Assembly: GCA_963715405.1 (NCBI GenBank)
Contig: OY970239.1
Location: 1,240,001 to 1,304,000, forward strand
Source: JALZKA01 sp963715405
Lineage (GTDB): Bacteria > Actinomycetota > Thermoleophilia > Solirubrobacterales > 70-9
Reading direction: 5' to 3'
Length of the DNA: 64,000 bases
Positions 39,762 through 47,305 of the stretch are shown one piece after another (position 1 is the first letter of the stretch; every line of letters begins with the position of its first letter). The notes under the pieces were generated by a model, which worked only from the letters and a program-made list of their open reading frames with translations, did not search any database and was not told where the DNA came from. The translations under genes and the position numbers were made by a program.

Positions 39762-42110
39762 CTATTCGCCCTTGTGTGCCACCGATCCGCGGCGGTTGGA
39801 GGGGGGCTTGACTTTGGGGTTCTCGATTTCGCCGAGCCGGCGAATCAGCCGTCGCCACTGCGACGAGTCAAGGAGTCGCTGGTCTCCGAGGACTTCGCCG
39901 ACGGGTCCCGACGGGGTCGCGGCCCCGGAGATGCTGTAGCCGACGTGGACGTGGTCGGCGTGGTCTCCCATCGCAAACGTGGAGCCTCCCATTTCCATCA
40001 ACGAGATGACCTGGTCGGGAGTCATCGCCCCCTGCAGTTCGAGGATCTGCTGGATCAGGGTCTCCGTGATCGAGCCCCTTCCCTGGTTGCCCAGGACGGG
40101 AAGCCCGTTGATCTCTGCGATGTCGACGGCACTTCCGACGGAGTGGGCACTGACGTTGCCCGAACTCGTATATACGCCGTGTCCGCACTTGAGCGAGGTG
40201 ACCGTGAGGTCGAACCCGGTTCGCGCCAAGTAGAGGAGGAGGCGCATGACCCGGACGTCAATCTGCCCGCTGCGGACATCCTGGACACCGCACTCATAGA
40301 TCGAGACCCTTGACTCGGCGACCAACGCCCGTGCGGCTTGCTCCTTCGACATGAGCAGCACCTGGCCCGCATTGGCGGCGCTGCCCGCGAACGGGTCCTC
40401 CCCCATCGCGCGGTAGAGGTGGGTCGCTTCGAGGAGCTTCCAGCCGTCCAGGATGGGCTTCGGGTTGATCTGCGGCGCGCCACGCCCGGCAGGGCGAATC
40501 GCAAAGTGCAAATGTGGCGCCAGCTTCCCGCCCGCCCCAACCTCACCCAAGATCGTGCCGGCGAGCACCTTGGCGCCCTCGTCAAGCTTGCGCAGCTCCA
40601 TCCGGTCCGGGTTAAAGCGAAGAGGCCCGAACTGTGATTCGAAGCTCTCGTATCCGAGTCGCTCGAGGGCCCCTTGGGAGGGATCGAGAGTCATCGGGGC
40701 GGCTCCCTTCCGGTCGGGGAATGCCGAGATGCGCTCGCGAATGTCTTCCGTGTTGGTGATCTGATCCCGCTCGAGCTCCACATCCCTCGCCGCGCGCTTC
40801 CCTCGCACCTCTTCGGAGTGCGACGCGGAGCGACCGGCCCTCGAGCGCTTGCGATCGCGAGCGACCGGATATGCCTTCGCGACGGAGCCGAGCGCCGCGT
40901 AGGTAAAGCGGTTGCCGTAGTTGTCCTCGAGGACTACGTACTTGCCGAGCCGCTTCGAGACGCCGATCCTGCGGACGACCCCATCATTGACCGCGATCGC
41001 GGGCGCGCCTGTGCGCGAGTAGATGTTGATGCCGCGAGCCGTCGGCGAGGGCGGCACCCCCTCGCGCGAGCCTGCCCCCGCCGCCTCACGCTCGGAGAAG
41101 TCGTCCGCGTAGCGGGCATTCGCGGCGACCGGGAATCGAGCGCCCTCGGTTAGACCGGTGATCGAGCTCACCAGGTCGCCCGGGATGTTCGCGTACTGCC
41201 GCGCGTAGAGAAGGACCTCATCGACGTACCAGTCGGCATGGTTATAGGCAAAGATCGCTCCGGGCAGATCCTCGCTGGCGCCGGACGCGTCGAGATAGTT
41301 GGCGGCAGCGCAGATCGCATCCACGGGGTTGTACGGATCCTTCTTTCCGTCGTTGTTTGCATCGACCCCATAGGCATCCCAAGTGGCCGGCATGAACTGC
41401 ATCCACCCTTGGGCGCCGGCTGTGGAGACGTTCAGGTTTGTGCCGAAGGCGGTCTCGATCCTGTTGATGGAGGCCAGGACGTACCACGGGACCCCGTACT
41501 CCGTGCCGCAGGACTGGTAGATCGGCAGGAGGAACGGCGGGATCGTAAATCGGTCGATGATGAAGTTTGGGACGCCGACCGGGGCAGGGCCGAAGGGGGC
41601 CATGGTGACGGTCGGATTGAAAGCTGTGGGCGTGCCGTCCGGGCGGCGTGCCGGATCGTCGACGCGATTCTCCTCGCGGCGTTTCTGTTTCGCTGTGTGT
41701 TCGCGGTCTTTTGCTCTGCCGGTTCCGTGCCCACCCTTGCCAGGGCCGGTTGTCGCGTCGTCGCCACCCCCGCCGCCCTGGCCACCGCCGCCCGGGCCAC
41801 CGCCGCCCGTTCCGTCGTCCGGTGGTGGCGCCGGCTCGGTTGGTCCCGTTACCGGGTTGTCGGGTAACGCCGGAGCCGGATCGCCTCCGGGGGGGTCGAT
41901 CGATCCGCCTCCGGGAAGGTCGACGCCGCCCGGGCTTCCACCCCCCGGGAGGTCGACGTTGCCGCCGCCGGGCAGGTCGGTGCCGCCGCCGTCTAGGTCC
42001 GGCAGCCCCTGCGTGATATCGCCGACTCCCGCATTGGCGGCGACGCCGCCCGCTGCGATCACCGATGCGACGACCACGCTCGCGACCGCGACCAGCGTCT
42101 TCCTTGACAT
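39762..42110 (-). CDS. Three-domain cell-wall hydrolase: lytic transglycosylase, M23-like and M15-like
   Basis: 782 residues from ATG 42110, with AGGAGGG eight bases upstream. A signal peptide (KTLVAVASVVVASVIAAGG) leads into a long Gly/Pro/Asp linker with repeated LPGGG units. Next is an SLT/MltB-like domain (INRIETAFGTNLNVSTAGAQ, GWMQFMPATWDAYGVD). Then comes an M23-like domain (YGNRFTYAALG, LAPHLHFAIRP). The C-terminal domain has VSAHSVGSAVDIAEI and HADHVHVGY, like M15-type D,D- or L,D-peptidases. All act on peptidoglycan, so it probably cuts both glycan and peptide. The M23 HxxxD motif is unclear, so that domain may only bind. Confidence 0.8.
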   Translation of the reverse strand: MSRKTLVAVASVVVASVIAAGGVAANAGVGDITQGLPDLDGGGTDLPGGGNVDLPGGGSPGGVDLPGGGSIDPPGGDPAPALPDNPVTGPTEPAPPPDDGTGGGGPGGGGQGGGGGDDATTGPGKGGHGTGRAKDREHTAKQKRREENRVDDPARRPDGTPTAFNPTVTMAPFGPAPVGVPNFIIDRFTIPPFLLPIYQSCGTEYGVPWYVLASINRIETAFGTNLNVSTAGAQGWMQFMPATWDAYGVDANNDGKKDPYNPVDAICAAANYLDASGASEDLPGAIFAYNHADWYVDEVLLYARQYANIPGDLVSSITGLTEGARFPVAANARYADDFSEREAAGAGSREGVPPSPTARGINIYSRTGAPAIAVNDGVVRRIGVSKRLGKYVVLEDNYGNRFTYAALGSVAKAYPVARDRKRSRAGRSASHSEEVRGKRAARDVELERDQITNTEDIRERISAFPDRKGAAPMTLDPSQGALERLGYESFESQFGPLRFNPDRMELRKLDEGAKVLAGTILGEVGAGGKLAPHLHFAIRPAGRGAPQINPKPILDGWKLLEATHLYRAMGEDPFAGSAANAGQVLLMSKEQAARALVAESRVSIYECGVQDVRSGQIDVRVMRLLLYLARTGFDLTVTSLKCGHGVYTSSGNVSAHSVGSAVDIAEINGLPVLGNQGRGSITETLIQQILELQGAMTPDQVISLMEMGGSTFAMGDHADHVHVGYSISGAATPSGPVGEVLGDQRLLDSSQWRRLIRRLGEIENPKVKPPSNRRGSVAHKGE

Positions 42111-42301
42111 ACGGCTTGCCCTCCTGGGCGAATCCTGCGTCGTGCGTGTTTCCTTACCCACACCGTAGCTTGAACAACCGGCGCTGGGCGTGGGCTTAAT
42201 CTCGGGTGAACGAACCACACTCAAGTGCGCTCTTGACAAGAAGCCATCAAATGTGGGACTTTTCGGCTCTCACCCAGGATCGCCAGGGAAGGACGGAGAG
42301 C

Positions 42302-43351
42302 TTGTTTTCAAAGCTAGGCAGTGCGCTGTTGCTCGTGGTCATAACTGCCTGCGTGACCTTCGCATCATCGGCCTCAGCCGCCATCGAGTGCGGTGACGTG
42401 ATCCTGAGCGACAAAGTGTTGAAGAGGGATCTCGACTGCCGCGGCTCAGCCTCGAATTTCGGTCTCGAGGTCGGTGCAGACGATGTGACCCTGGATCTGG
42501 GTGGCCACGCGATCACGGGTAAATCCAGGCAGGAAGGAGTAAGGGTCCCGGGGCGCAGCGGGGTCAAAGTCACGAACGGCTCGCTCCGGACGTTTGGGGT
42601 TGGAGTTCAGGCCGGAGGTGGGAACCAAACCACGCTCACCAAGCTCGTTATCGAGGGCAGCGACGAGCACGGAGTCCATCTCCAAGACGCGGCTCAGACC
42701 GCGATCAGGGGGAACACGATCGTGGCCTCCGAGCGAAACGTCACAGTCGCCGGTGTAGCGAGCGACACGCTGATTGCGAGGAATCGAATCTCCGGCGGCG
42801 AGGTGGGCGCCGACGTGATGCAGGGCACAAACGCGACAGTCCGAGACAACTTCATCACCGGCTCGACCGACGCGGCCGTAACTATCGGTGGTTCTGGGCC
42901 TCTCCACCACAACACGGTTATCAAAGGAAACGTCCTCGAGCGAAACGAGGGGGTGGGGGTCAGGGTTCAAGGTCTTCAGTCCAGCATTCCGAGAAGGGTG
43001 AGCGTCGTTGAAAACGAGATCCTCGAGACCGATGACGCTGGGATCGAGGTGTTCTACGCCCAGGGCATCGACATCAGCGCGAACGTGCTACTCGACAACG
43101 GCCATGGAATCTGGGTGGGGAGCGGGCTCGGGCTCGAATTCGACTTTCCGAATCTTGTTCGCGACAACGTGGTGAAGCGTTCGACCTTCGACGGAATCGA
43201 GATCCAAGACAGCAACATCGGCATCTACCGCAATCAGGCGATCGCCAACGGGCGTTTCGGCATTCGATCGACGTCGTCGACCGGGGAGAACAACGTGGCG
43301 CGGCGCAACGGCGAAGAGCCGCAGTGTCAGCCCTCGTCGCTCTGCAGCTAG
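42302..43351 (+). CDS. Secreted right-handed parallel beta-helix protein
   Basis: 349 residues from TTG 42302, chosen because AAGGA lies eight bases upstream and the product then begins with a clean signal peptide (FSKLGSALLLVVITACVTFA, cleavage after SASA). GTG 42206 and ATG 42251 are further upstream. The mature protein has repeated parallel beta-helix rungs (GLEVGADDVTLDLGGHAITG, NTIVASERNVTVAG, NLVRDNVVKRSTFDGIEIQD), as in pectate-lyase-like surface proteins. It ends with a cysteine-containing tail. No catalytic residues are recognised. It is divergent from the cell-wall hydrolase gene. Confidence 0.82.
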   Translation: MFSKLGSALLLVVITACVTFASSASAAIECGDVILSDKVLKRDLDCRGSASNFGLEVGADDVTLDLGGHAITGKSRQEGVRVPGRSGVKVTNGSLRTFGVGVQAGGGNQTTLTKLVIEGSDEHGVHLQDAAQTAIRGNTIVASERNVTVAGVASDTLIARNRISGGEVGADVMQGTNATVRDNFITGSTDAAVTIGGSGPLHHNTVIKGNVLERNEGVGVRVQGLQSSIPRRVSVVENEILETDDAGIEVFYAQGIDISANVLLDNGHGIWVGSGLGLEFDFPNLVRDNVVKRSTFDGIEIQDSNIGIYRNQAIANGRFGIRSTSSTGENNVARRNGEEPQCQPSSLCS

Positions 43352-43475
43352 CCGAAGCGCCCCCACCCGTGTTTGCCTAACGCGCCTTGGCCAGTCCGAG
43401 GCTCGCCGACTGTCGTTGAGGATCGAGCTCAGTTCTCGCAGTTGCGAATCACGTCTACGCCGGGCCCGCCTCGAC

Positions 43476-43499
43476 AGCGCTTTGGACGAGAAGCGTTAG
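43476..43499 (+). repeat. Island hairpin repeat, copy 2
   Basis: AGCGCTTTGGACGAGAAGCG followed by TTAG. The arms AGCGCTT and AAGCGTT pair with one wobble around an eight-base loop. The stop codon of the small minus-strand membrane gene (43496-43498) lies inside it. Confidence 0.75.
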
Positions 43500-43651
43500 A
43501 GCCCATCGAGCTTGAACCAGAGGAACATGGCGGCGATCCATCCGAAGATCAGCAGGCCGGCCCACCAAACGCCGAAGATGCCGAGGGCGGTTGCTGTGCC
43601 GACGAGGGCGACGGCGAACGGCCAGCGAAGATGCCAGTCGGGTCGATTCAT
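43496..43651 (-). CDS. Small membrane protein, 51 residues
   Basis: NRPDWHLRWPFAVALVGTAT is followed by ALGIFGVWWAGLLIFGWIAA and MFLWFKLDGL, giving two closely packed transmembrane helices. The ATG at 43651 lies 10 bases after the stop of the upstream 103-residue membrane gene on the same strand, so translational coupling is likely although no strong ribosome binding site is seen. Composition and the clear two-helix pattern support a real gene, too short for usual length limits. The function is unknown. Confidence 0.6.
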   Translation of the reverse strand: MNRPDWHLRWPFAVALVGTATALGIFGVWWAGLLIFGWIAAMFLWFKLDGL

Positions 43652-43661
43652 CGCAGGAGCG

Positions 43662-43973
43662 CTAGTGGGTTTCCGGAAGAGGTCTGATCACCCGCCACCA
43701 ACAGAAGGGGAGCAGGAAGATCGTCCCCAAGCCGAGCCACCAGACCCAGCGGCTCGCTATTTCATCGCTCCGTCTCAGCCAGAACAGCGACGCGACCCAG
43801 GTCATCAGACCGGCGGCAAGTGCGGCCCAATAGAGAGTGAAGAGCATGGTCTGGATGATCCCGTCGGGTCGGCCATCGAACCCTGCTGCCGTAGCGATGA
43901 TCATCAGGCCCAGGCAGATCGGCAGTGGAAGCAAGCTTCCCAGTGCAAGGAGCTTCTTCTTCCCGGGGCGCAC
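43662..43973 (-). CDS. Small membrane protein, 103 residues
   Basis: From GTG 43973 (RPGKKKLLALGSLLPLPICL) the protein has three transmembrane helices (about 8-28, 42-65 and 78-95) with WVASLFWLRRSDEIASRWVW between the last two. The basic N-terminus suggests it faces the cytoplasm. It is followed by the 51-residue membrane gene. I do not recognise the family; resemblance to general DUF-type membrane proteins is too weak to name. Confidence 0.6.
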   Translation of the reverse strand: MRPGKKKLLALGSLLPLPICLGLMIIATAAGFDGRPDGIIQTMLFTLYWAALAAGLMTWVASLFWLRRSDEIASRWVWWLGLGTIFLLPFCWWRVIRPLPETH

Positions 43974-44020
43974 AATCCATATATCGACGACATGCTTCTC
44001 AGTCTTAAGGAGCTGACTTA

Positions 44021-44043
44021 TGTGCCTTGGACGAGAAGCGCTA
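44021..44043 (+). repeat. Island hairpin repeat, copy 3
   Basis: TGTGCCTTGGACGAGAAGCG followed by CTA. The core TTGGACGAGAAGCG is intact; the left arm has a mismatch. It lies between the small membrane genes and the lipoprotein gene. Confidence 0.7.
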
Positions 44044-44122
44044 ATTCGAAACGATCTGGGTTCTGCCGCTGGGCTCGAGGGTAGGTTGCTCGGGTCCAGA
44101 TCGCCTCAAGAAGGAGAGCCCC

Positions 44123-44551
44123 TTGTTCCAGCTTCGGTCAATAGGACTTGTCGTCGCGCTCAGCCTCACGTTCGGCCTGGTGGCCTGCGGAGACGATGAG
44201 GACGCTGGGGAGGAAACGAGCGGGGCGGCGGACCTTGCCCGCTACTGCGAGCTGAGCCGGGAGCTCGACGAAGCGGGAACCGAGGTGTTCAAGCCCCTCG
44301 AGGAGGACCCGAAAGCAACCCCCGCGGACTTCGCGAAGGCTGAAGCGGACTTCGTCAAGCAGATCGAGCCGGAGCTCGACGAGATTGCCGCGACAGCTCC
44401 CGAGGAGATTCGCGAAGAGACGCAAATCCTCGTGGCTTCTGTGCGCGCACGGGGCGGGCTTGAAGACCAGCCGCCCGAAGAGCAGGAAGCTCAAGAGGCC
44501 GAGGCCACAATCCAACAATTCGAGAAGGAAAACTGCACGGACGAGTCTTAG
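44123..44551 (+). CDS. Small acidic lipoprotein
   Basis: 142 residues from TTG 44123, with AAGGAG seven bases upstream. A lipoprotein signal (LRSIGLVVALSLTFGLVAC, lipobox LVAC) is followed by an acidic, helical domain (CELSRELDEAGTEVFKPLEE, EIAATAPEEIREETQILVAS). Two further cysteines (YCELS and ENCTDES) could form a disulfide. It is a typical surface lipoprotein of unknown function. A copy of the island hairpin starts at its stop codon. Confidence 0.7.
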   Translation: MFQLRSIGLVVALSLTFGLVACGDDEDAGEETSGAADLARYCELSRELDEAGTEVFKPLEEDPKATPADFAKAEADFVKQIEPELDEIAATAPEEIREETQILVASVRARGGLEDQPPEEQEAQEAEATIQQFEKENCTDES

Positions 44552-44573
44552 AGTGCTTTGGACGAGAAGCGCT
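44552..44573 (+). repeat. Island hairpin repeat, copy 4
   Basis: AGTGCTTTGGACGAGAAGCG followed by CT, directly after the lipoprotein stop. The arms AGTGCTT and AAGCGCT pair with one wobble. It also touches the 3' end of the convergent STAS gene (stop at 44572), so it may serve both. Confidence 0.75.
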
Positions 44574-44976
44574 AGCGCGTTGCGCCAACCGGCCTTGACG
44601 CGCCTTGGCGCCGATTCGCGAAGCGCCTCCTGCGGGCGCCTAGACGCTCCGTCGCCTCCTCGAGGCTCCCCACGATTCCGAAGTCTTGGTGGTATCCGAG
44701 GATTCGCAGGAACCGCTCAACCTGAAGATGCGAATCGACTATGGAGAAGGCCTTGCCAAGCGCTGCTGCCTCGCTGCGAGCCTCGGCAAGGACCCGAAGC
44801 GACGCAGTGTCGATGAATACACATGTCGAAAGGTCGACAAGGATTGCATCTGACCCCGATTCAAGAGCGTGGCCGAGAGCCTCGCGCGCCACTTTCCTGT
44901 CAGCAAGGTCGCACTCGCCTGAGATGCGTATCCGGGCAGCTTCGCGATCCGACGCGCTGAGCGTGAACTGCGCCAT
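44572..44976 (-). CDS. STAS-domain protein (anti-sigma factor antagonist-like)
   Basis: 134 residues from ATG 44976 (AQFTLSASDREAARIRISGE). The STAS fold is shown by DAILVDLSTCVFIDTASLRV and a final helix. In SpoIIAA-like proteins a serine in D-S-S-G-L is phosphorylated by an anti-sigma kinase; here the segment is D-T-A-S-L, so that site is not conserved and regulation must differ or be absent. The C-terminus is basic (RRRRFANRR). It lies just downstream of the HD-GYP gene on the same strand, which suggests a shared signalling role. Confidence 0.75.
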   Translation of the reverse strand: MAQFTLSASDREAARIRISGECDLADRKVAREALGHALESGSDAILVDLSTCVFIDTASLRVLAEARSEAAALGKAFSIVDSHLQVERFLRILGYHQDFGIVGSLEEATERLGARRRRFANRRQGASRPVGATR

Positions 44977-45053
44977 GCGGCGCTCATTCGCCGTTCGCGA
45001 GTCATCCCCTTCTACGGCGTGCTGGCCTCGTCCTCCCAAGGCTGGCCCTTCTC

Positions 45054-46472
45054 CTAGCGGTGAGAAGGTGAAGGCTGCGCAAGATGCGACGGGCTCTCCC
45101 GCTTGGGCCTCAGACCCCCGACCGGGTGGAGCAGTCGAACGTGATCAAGCTCCATGAAAGCCCCGACCACCCTCGGGTCAAAATTCGTGCCGGCACTACG
45201 TTCGATCTCCTCCACCGCGGCCTTGATCGGCCAAGCCGGCTTATAGGGACGCGCATGGGTCAGCGCGTCGAAGACATCCGCGACTGCTGTGATGCGACCC
45301 ACGAGTGGGATCCCCTCACCAACGAGACCGAAGGGGTAGCCCGTGCCGTCCCAGCGCTCGTGATGCGCGAGGGCAATCGTCCGGGCGACGTGCAAGACGG
45401 GAAACCGTCCCTGAGCCAGGATCTTTGCTCCAATCTCGACATGCTCTTTCATCGCATCGAATTCTTCTGGTGAAAGAGGGCCCGTCTTCAGAAGCACCGT
45501 GTCGGGCACCCCCACCTTGCCAATGTCGTGAAGAGGCGCCGCCCGTCTGACGAGGTCCAAATCTTCTTTGGAGAAACCAAGTCGGCCCGCAATTCTTGAG
45601 GCTGTCCGCCCGACGCGCTCGGTGTGCTCGTGCGTGTCGTCGTCGCGATACTCAGCGGCAATCGCAAGACGCTGCAGAACTTCGAGCCGCGACTCCTTGA
45701 GCTCTCTAGTCCTTTCGCGTACCGTCTCCTCGAGGCGCTCGCTCTGGCTCTTTAGTGCCTCCCCGGCCTCAACCTGGATTGTGATGTCACGTGCCGACGC
45801 GTAGAGCTTTCGCTCAGCGGAATCCGGCCGGATGTTCCACTCCAGCCAGCGGTATTCATCGTCGCTCGTCCTATAGCGGTTTCGGAAATTGAGCGTTTCG
45901 TTTCCCGAAATCAGATTTTCGGTCTCACGCTCGGTCCGTTCACGATCCTCCGGATGCACAAACTCGGTGAATGGTCGAGAGCAAAGCTCCGCGGTTGTAA
46001 AGCCAAGGGTGCGTTCCCAGGCCGGGTTCAGCTCTTCGAAGTACCCATCGAAAGTCGCGGTTCCAAACAAGTCGAGCGAGAGGTCAAGGTTTCGTTCGAC
46101 TTTGGAATCGAGCACCCGCCGCTCGTCGACGAACCGACCAAGGAGGCCACCGACGATCAAGTAAGCGATTCCCAGGGTTGCTATGCCCAAGGCGCCGAGG
46201 TCTTGCAGGCTGACCGCTTCGTAAACCATCAATGAAGCAAGAGCAACCACGGCCGCCCCAAGGCCGCCACGCATTCCGAACTCCATCGCGCAGATCGCTA
46301 TGGGAACGACGAACAGGATCAAGATTTCACTGGCGATGTCCCCGTCCGCCAAGGCCAACGCGGCAATCGCACCAAATAAGACCGCAGACATCGCGATCAG
46401 GATCCAGCCCGGTACCTGATGAGCCATTCGAGCCAGTTGCCCAGGTCGGCCTCTAGGCACCTGCCTCGACAT
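45054..46472 (-). CDS. Membrane PAS-HD-GYP protein, probable cyclic-di-GMP phosphodiesterase
   Basis: 472 residues. Three or four transmembrane helices (about 20-115) are followed by a PAS domain (residues 125-240, LFGTATFDGYFEELNPAWER and YRWLEWNIRPDS), a coiled coil and an HD-GYP domain. The latter has HEHTERVGRTASRIA, APLHDIGKVGVPD, ALAHHERWDGTGYPFGLVGE and the closing helix. These are the metal ligands and GYP loop of cyclic-di-GMP phosphodiesterases. It likely lowers cyclic-di-GMP in response to a PAS-sensed signal. It is divergent from the response regulator. Confidence 0.88.
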   Translation of the reverse strand: MSRQVPRGRPGQLARMAHQVPGWILIAMSAVLFGAIAALALADGDIASEILILFVVPIAICAMEFGMRGGLGAAVVALASLMVYEAVSLQDLGALGIATLGIAYLIVGGLLGRFVDERRVLDSKVERNLDLSLDLFGTATFDGYFEELNPAWERTLGFTTAELCSRPFTEFVHPEDRERTERETENLISGNETLNFRNRYRTSDDEYRWLEWNIRPDSAERKLYASARDITIQVEAGEALKSQSERLEETVRERTRELKESRLEVLQRLAIAAEYRDDDTHEHTERVGRTASRIAGRLGFSKEDLDLVRRAAPLHDIGKVGVPDTVLLKTGPLSPEEFDAMKEHVEIGAKILAQGRFPVLHVARTIALAHHERWDGTGYPFGLVGEGIPLVGRITAVADVFDALTHARPYKPAWPIKAAVEEIERSAGTNFDPRVVGAFMELDHVRLLHPVGGLRPKRESPSHLAQPSPSHR

Positions 46473-46609
46473 ATCGTGCGCCTACCCGTAGTTGACGGCG
46501 TCCAACCTCGCCCCTAACGGGCGAGCGACCCCTTCGGGCGGCGTCTTGGCTTCATAAGGCTTCGATAAAGAGATGGGGTTCCGGCCCCTTTCGGCCTTAC
46601 TCTTGTTTC
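46473..46609. promoter_or_regulatory. Divergent regulatory region with GGCTTC/ATAA direct repeats
   Basis: GGCTTCATAA (46548-46557) is followed by GGCTTCGATAA (46558-46568), a direct repeat with 10-11 base period. OmpR/PhoB-type regulators bind such head-to-tail sites, and the adjacent gene at 46610 encodes one. Autoregulation is inference. Confidence 0.35.
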
Positions 46610-47305
46610 GTGCTTTCGAGCGAGACCCAGACCGGTCGCGTGCTCGTCGTAGAGGATGACCCGGAGATCGCCGACGTCCTTCGGCGCACGCTTCGCGCGG
46701 AGGGGCATGACGTAAGGACGGCCGCGGACGGCGAAGAAGCGCTGAGTGCAGCCTCCGAGTTCGTCCCCGACCTGATGATCCTGGACCTCGGGCTTCCGAA
46801 GATCGACGGCGTCGAGGTGCTCCGGCGCATCCGCGAGTCCGGCGACGTCCCCATCCTGATCCTCACGGCCCGCTCGGAGACCGAGGACCGAGTCGAGGGG
46901 CTCGACCAGGGTGCCGACGACTATCTCGTAAAGCCGTTCGAGCGCGCCGAGCTCCTCGCTCGCCTTCGCGCGCTCATGCGCAGGCGCCCTCCGCGAGGCT
47001 CCGCAACTCTTGTGCTTGGCGATCTTCGCCTCAACCCAGCCACGCGCGAGGTACATCGCGGCGACCGCGAGGTCGAGCTCACCGCCCGGGAGTTCGAGCT
47101 GCTCGAGTTCCTGATGCGAAACGAGCGACTCGTCGTCTCACGGGAGCGGTTGCTCGAAGAGGTCTGGGGGTATGACCCGCTTGCGATGACGAACACGATC
47201 GATGTCTTCATCTCGAACGTGCGCCGGAAGCTCGAGGAGGGTGGCGAGGAACGCATCCTTCACACCAAGCGCGGCGCCGGCTACGTGGTCAGGGCACCGG
47301 AGTAG
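46610..47305 (+). CDS. OmpR/PhoB-family response regulator
   Basis: 231 residues from GTG 46610. The receiver domain has GRVLVVEDDPEIADVLRRTL with the acidic pair, the phospho-acceptor Asp in DLMILDLGLPKIDGVEVLRR, and the Lys in ADDYLVKPFERAELLAR. The C-terminal winged helix has REVELTAREFELLEFLMRNE and TIDVFISNVRRKLEEGGE. It is followed by its histidine kinase with no gap. The target genes are unknown. Confidence 0.95.
   Translation: MLSSETQTGRVLVVEDDPEIADVLRRTLRAEGHDVRTAADGEEALSAASEFVPDLMILDLGLPKIDGVEVLRRIRESGDVPILILTARSETEDRVEGLDQGADDYLVKPFERAELLARLRALMRRRPPRGSATLVLGDLRLNPATREVHRGDREVELTAREFELLEFLMRNERLVVSRERLLEEVWGYDPLAMTNTIDVFISNVRRKLEEGGEERILHTKRGAGYVVRAPE

Noticed and set aside
41800..42000. 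Tandem repeat of GGGAGGTCGAC-like units
   Set aside because: It is the low-complexity LPGGG linker of the cell-wall hydrolase, not an independent repeat array.
42111..42301. Possible ydaO-type (cyclic-di-AMP) riboswitch before the cell-wall hydrolase
   Set aside because: Such riboswitches precede similar genes in actinobacteria, but the conserved core bases were not found in this leader.
43512..44084. 190-codon plus-strand frame
   Set aside because: Antisense to two small membrane proteins with clear transmembrane helices; the product is a Pro/Arg/Gln-rich shadow.
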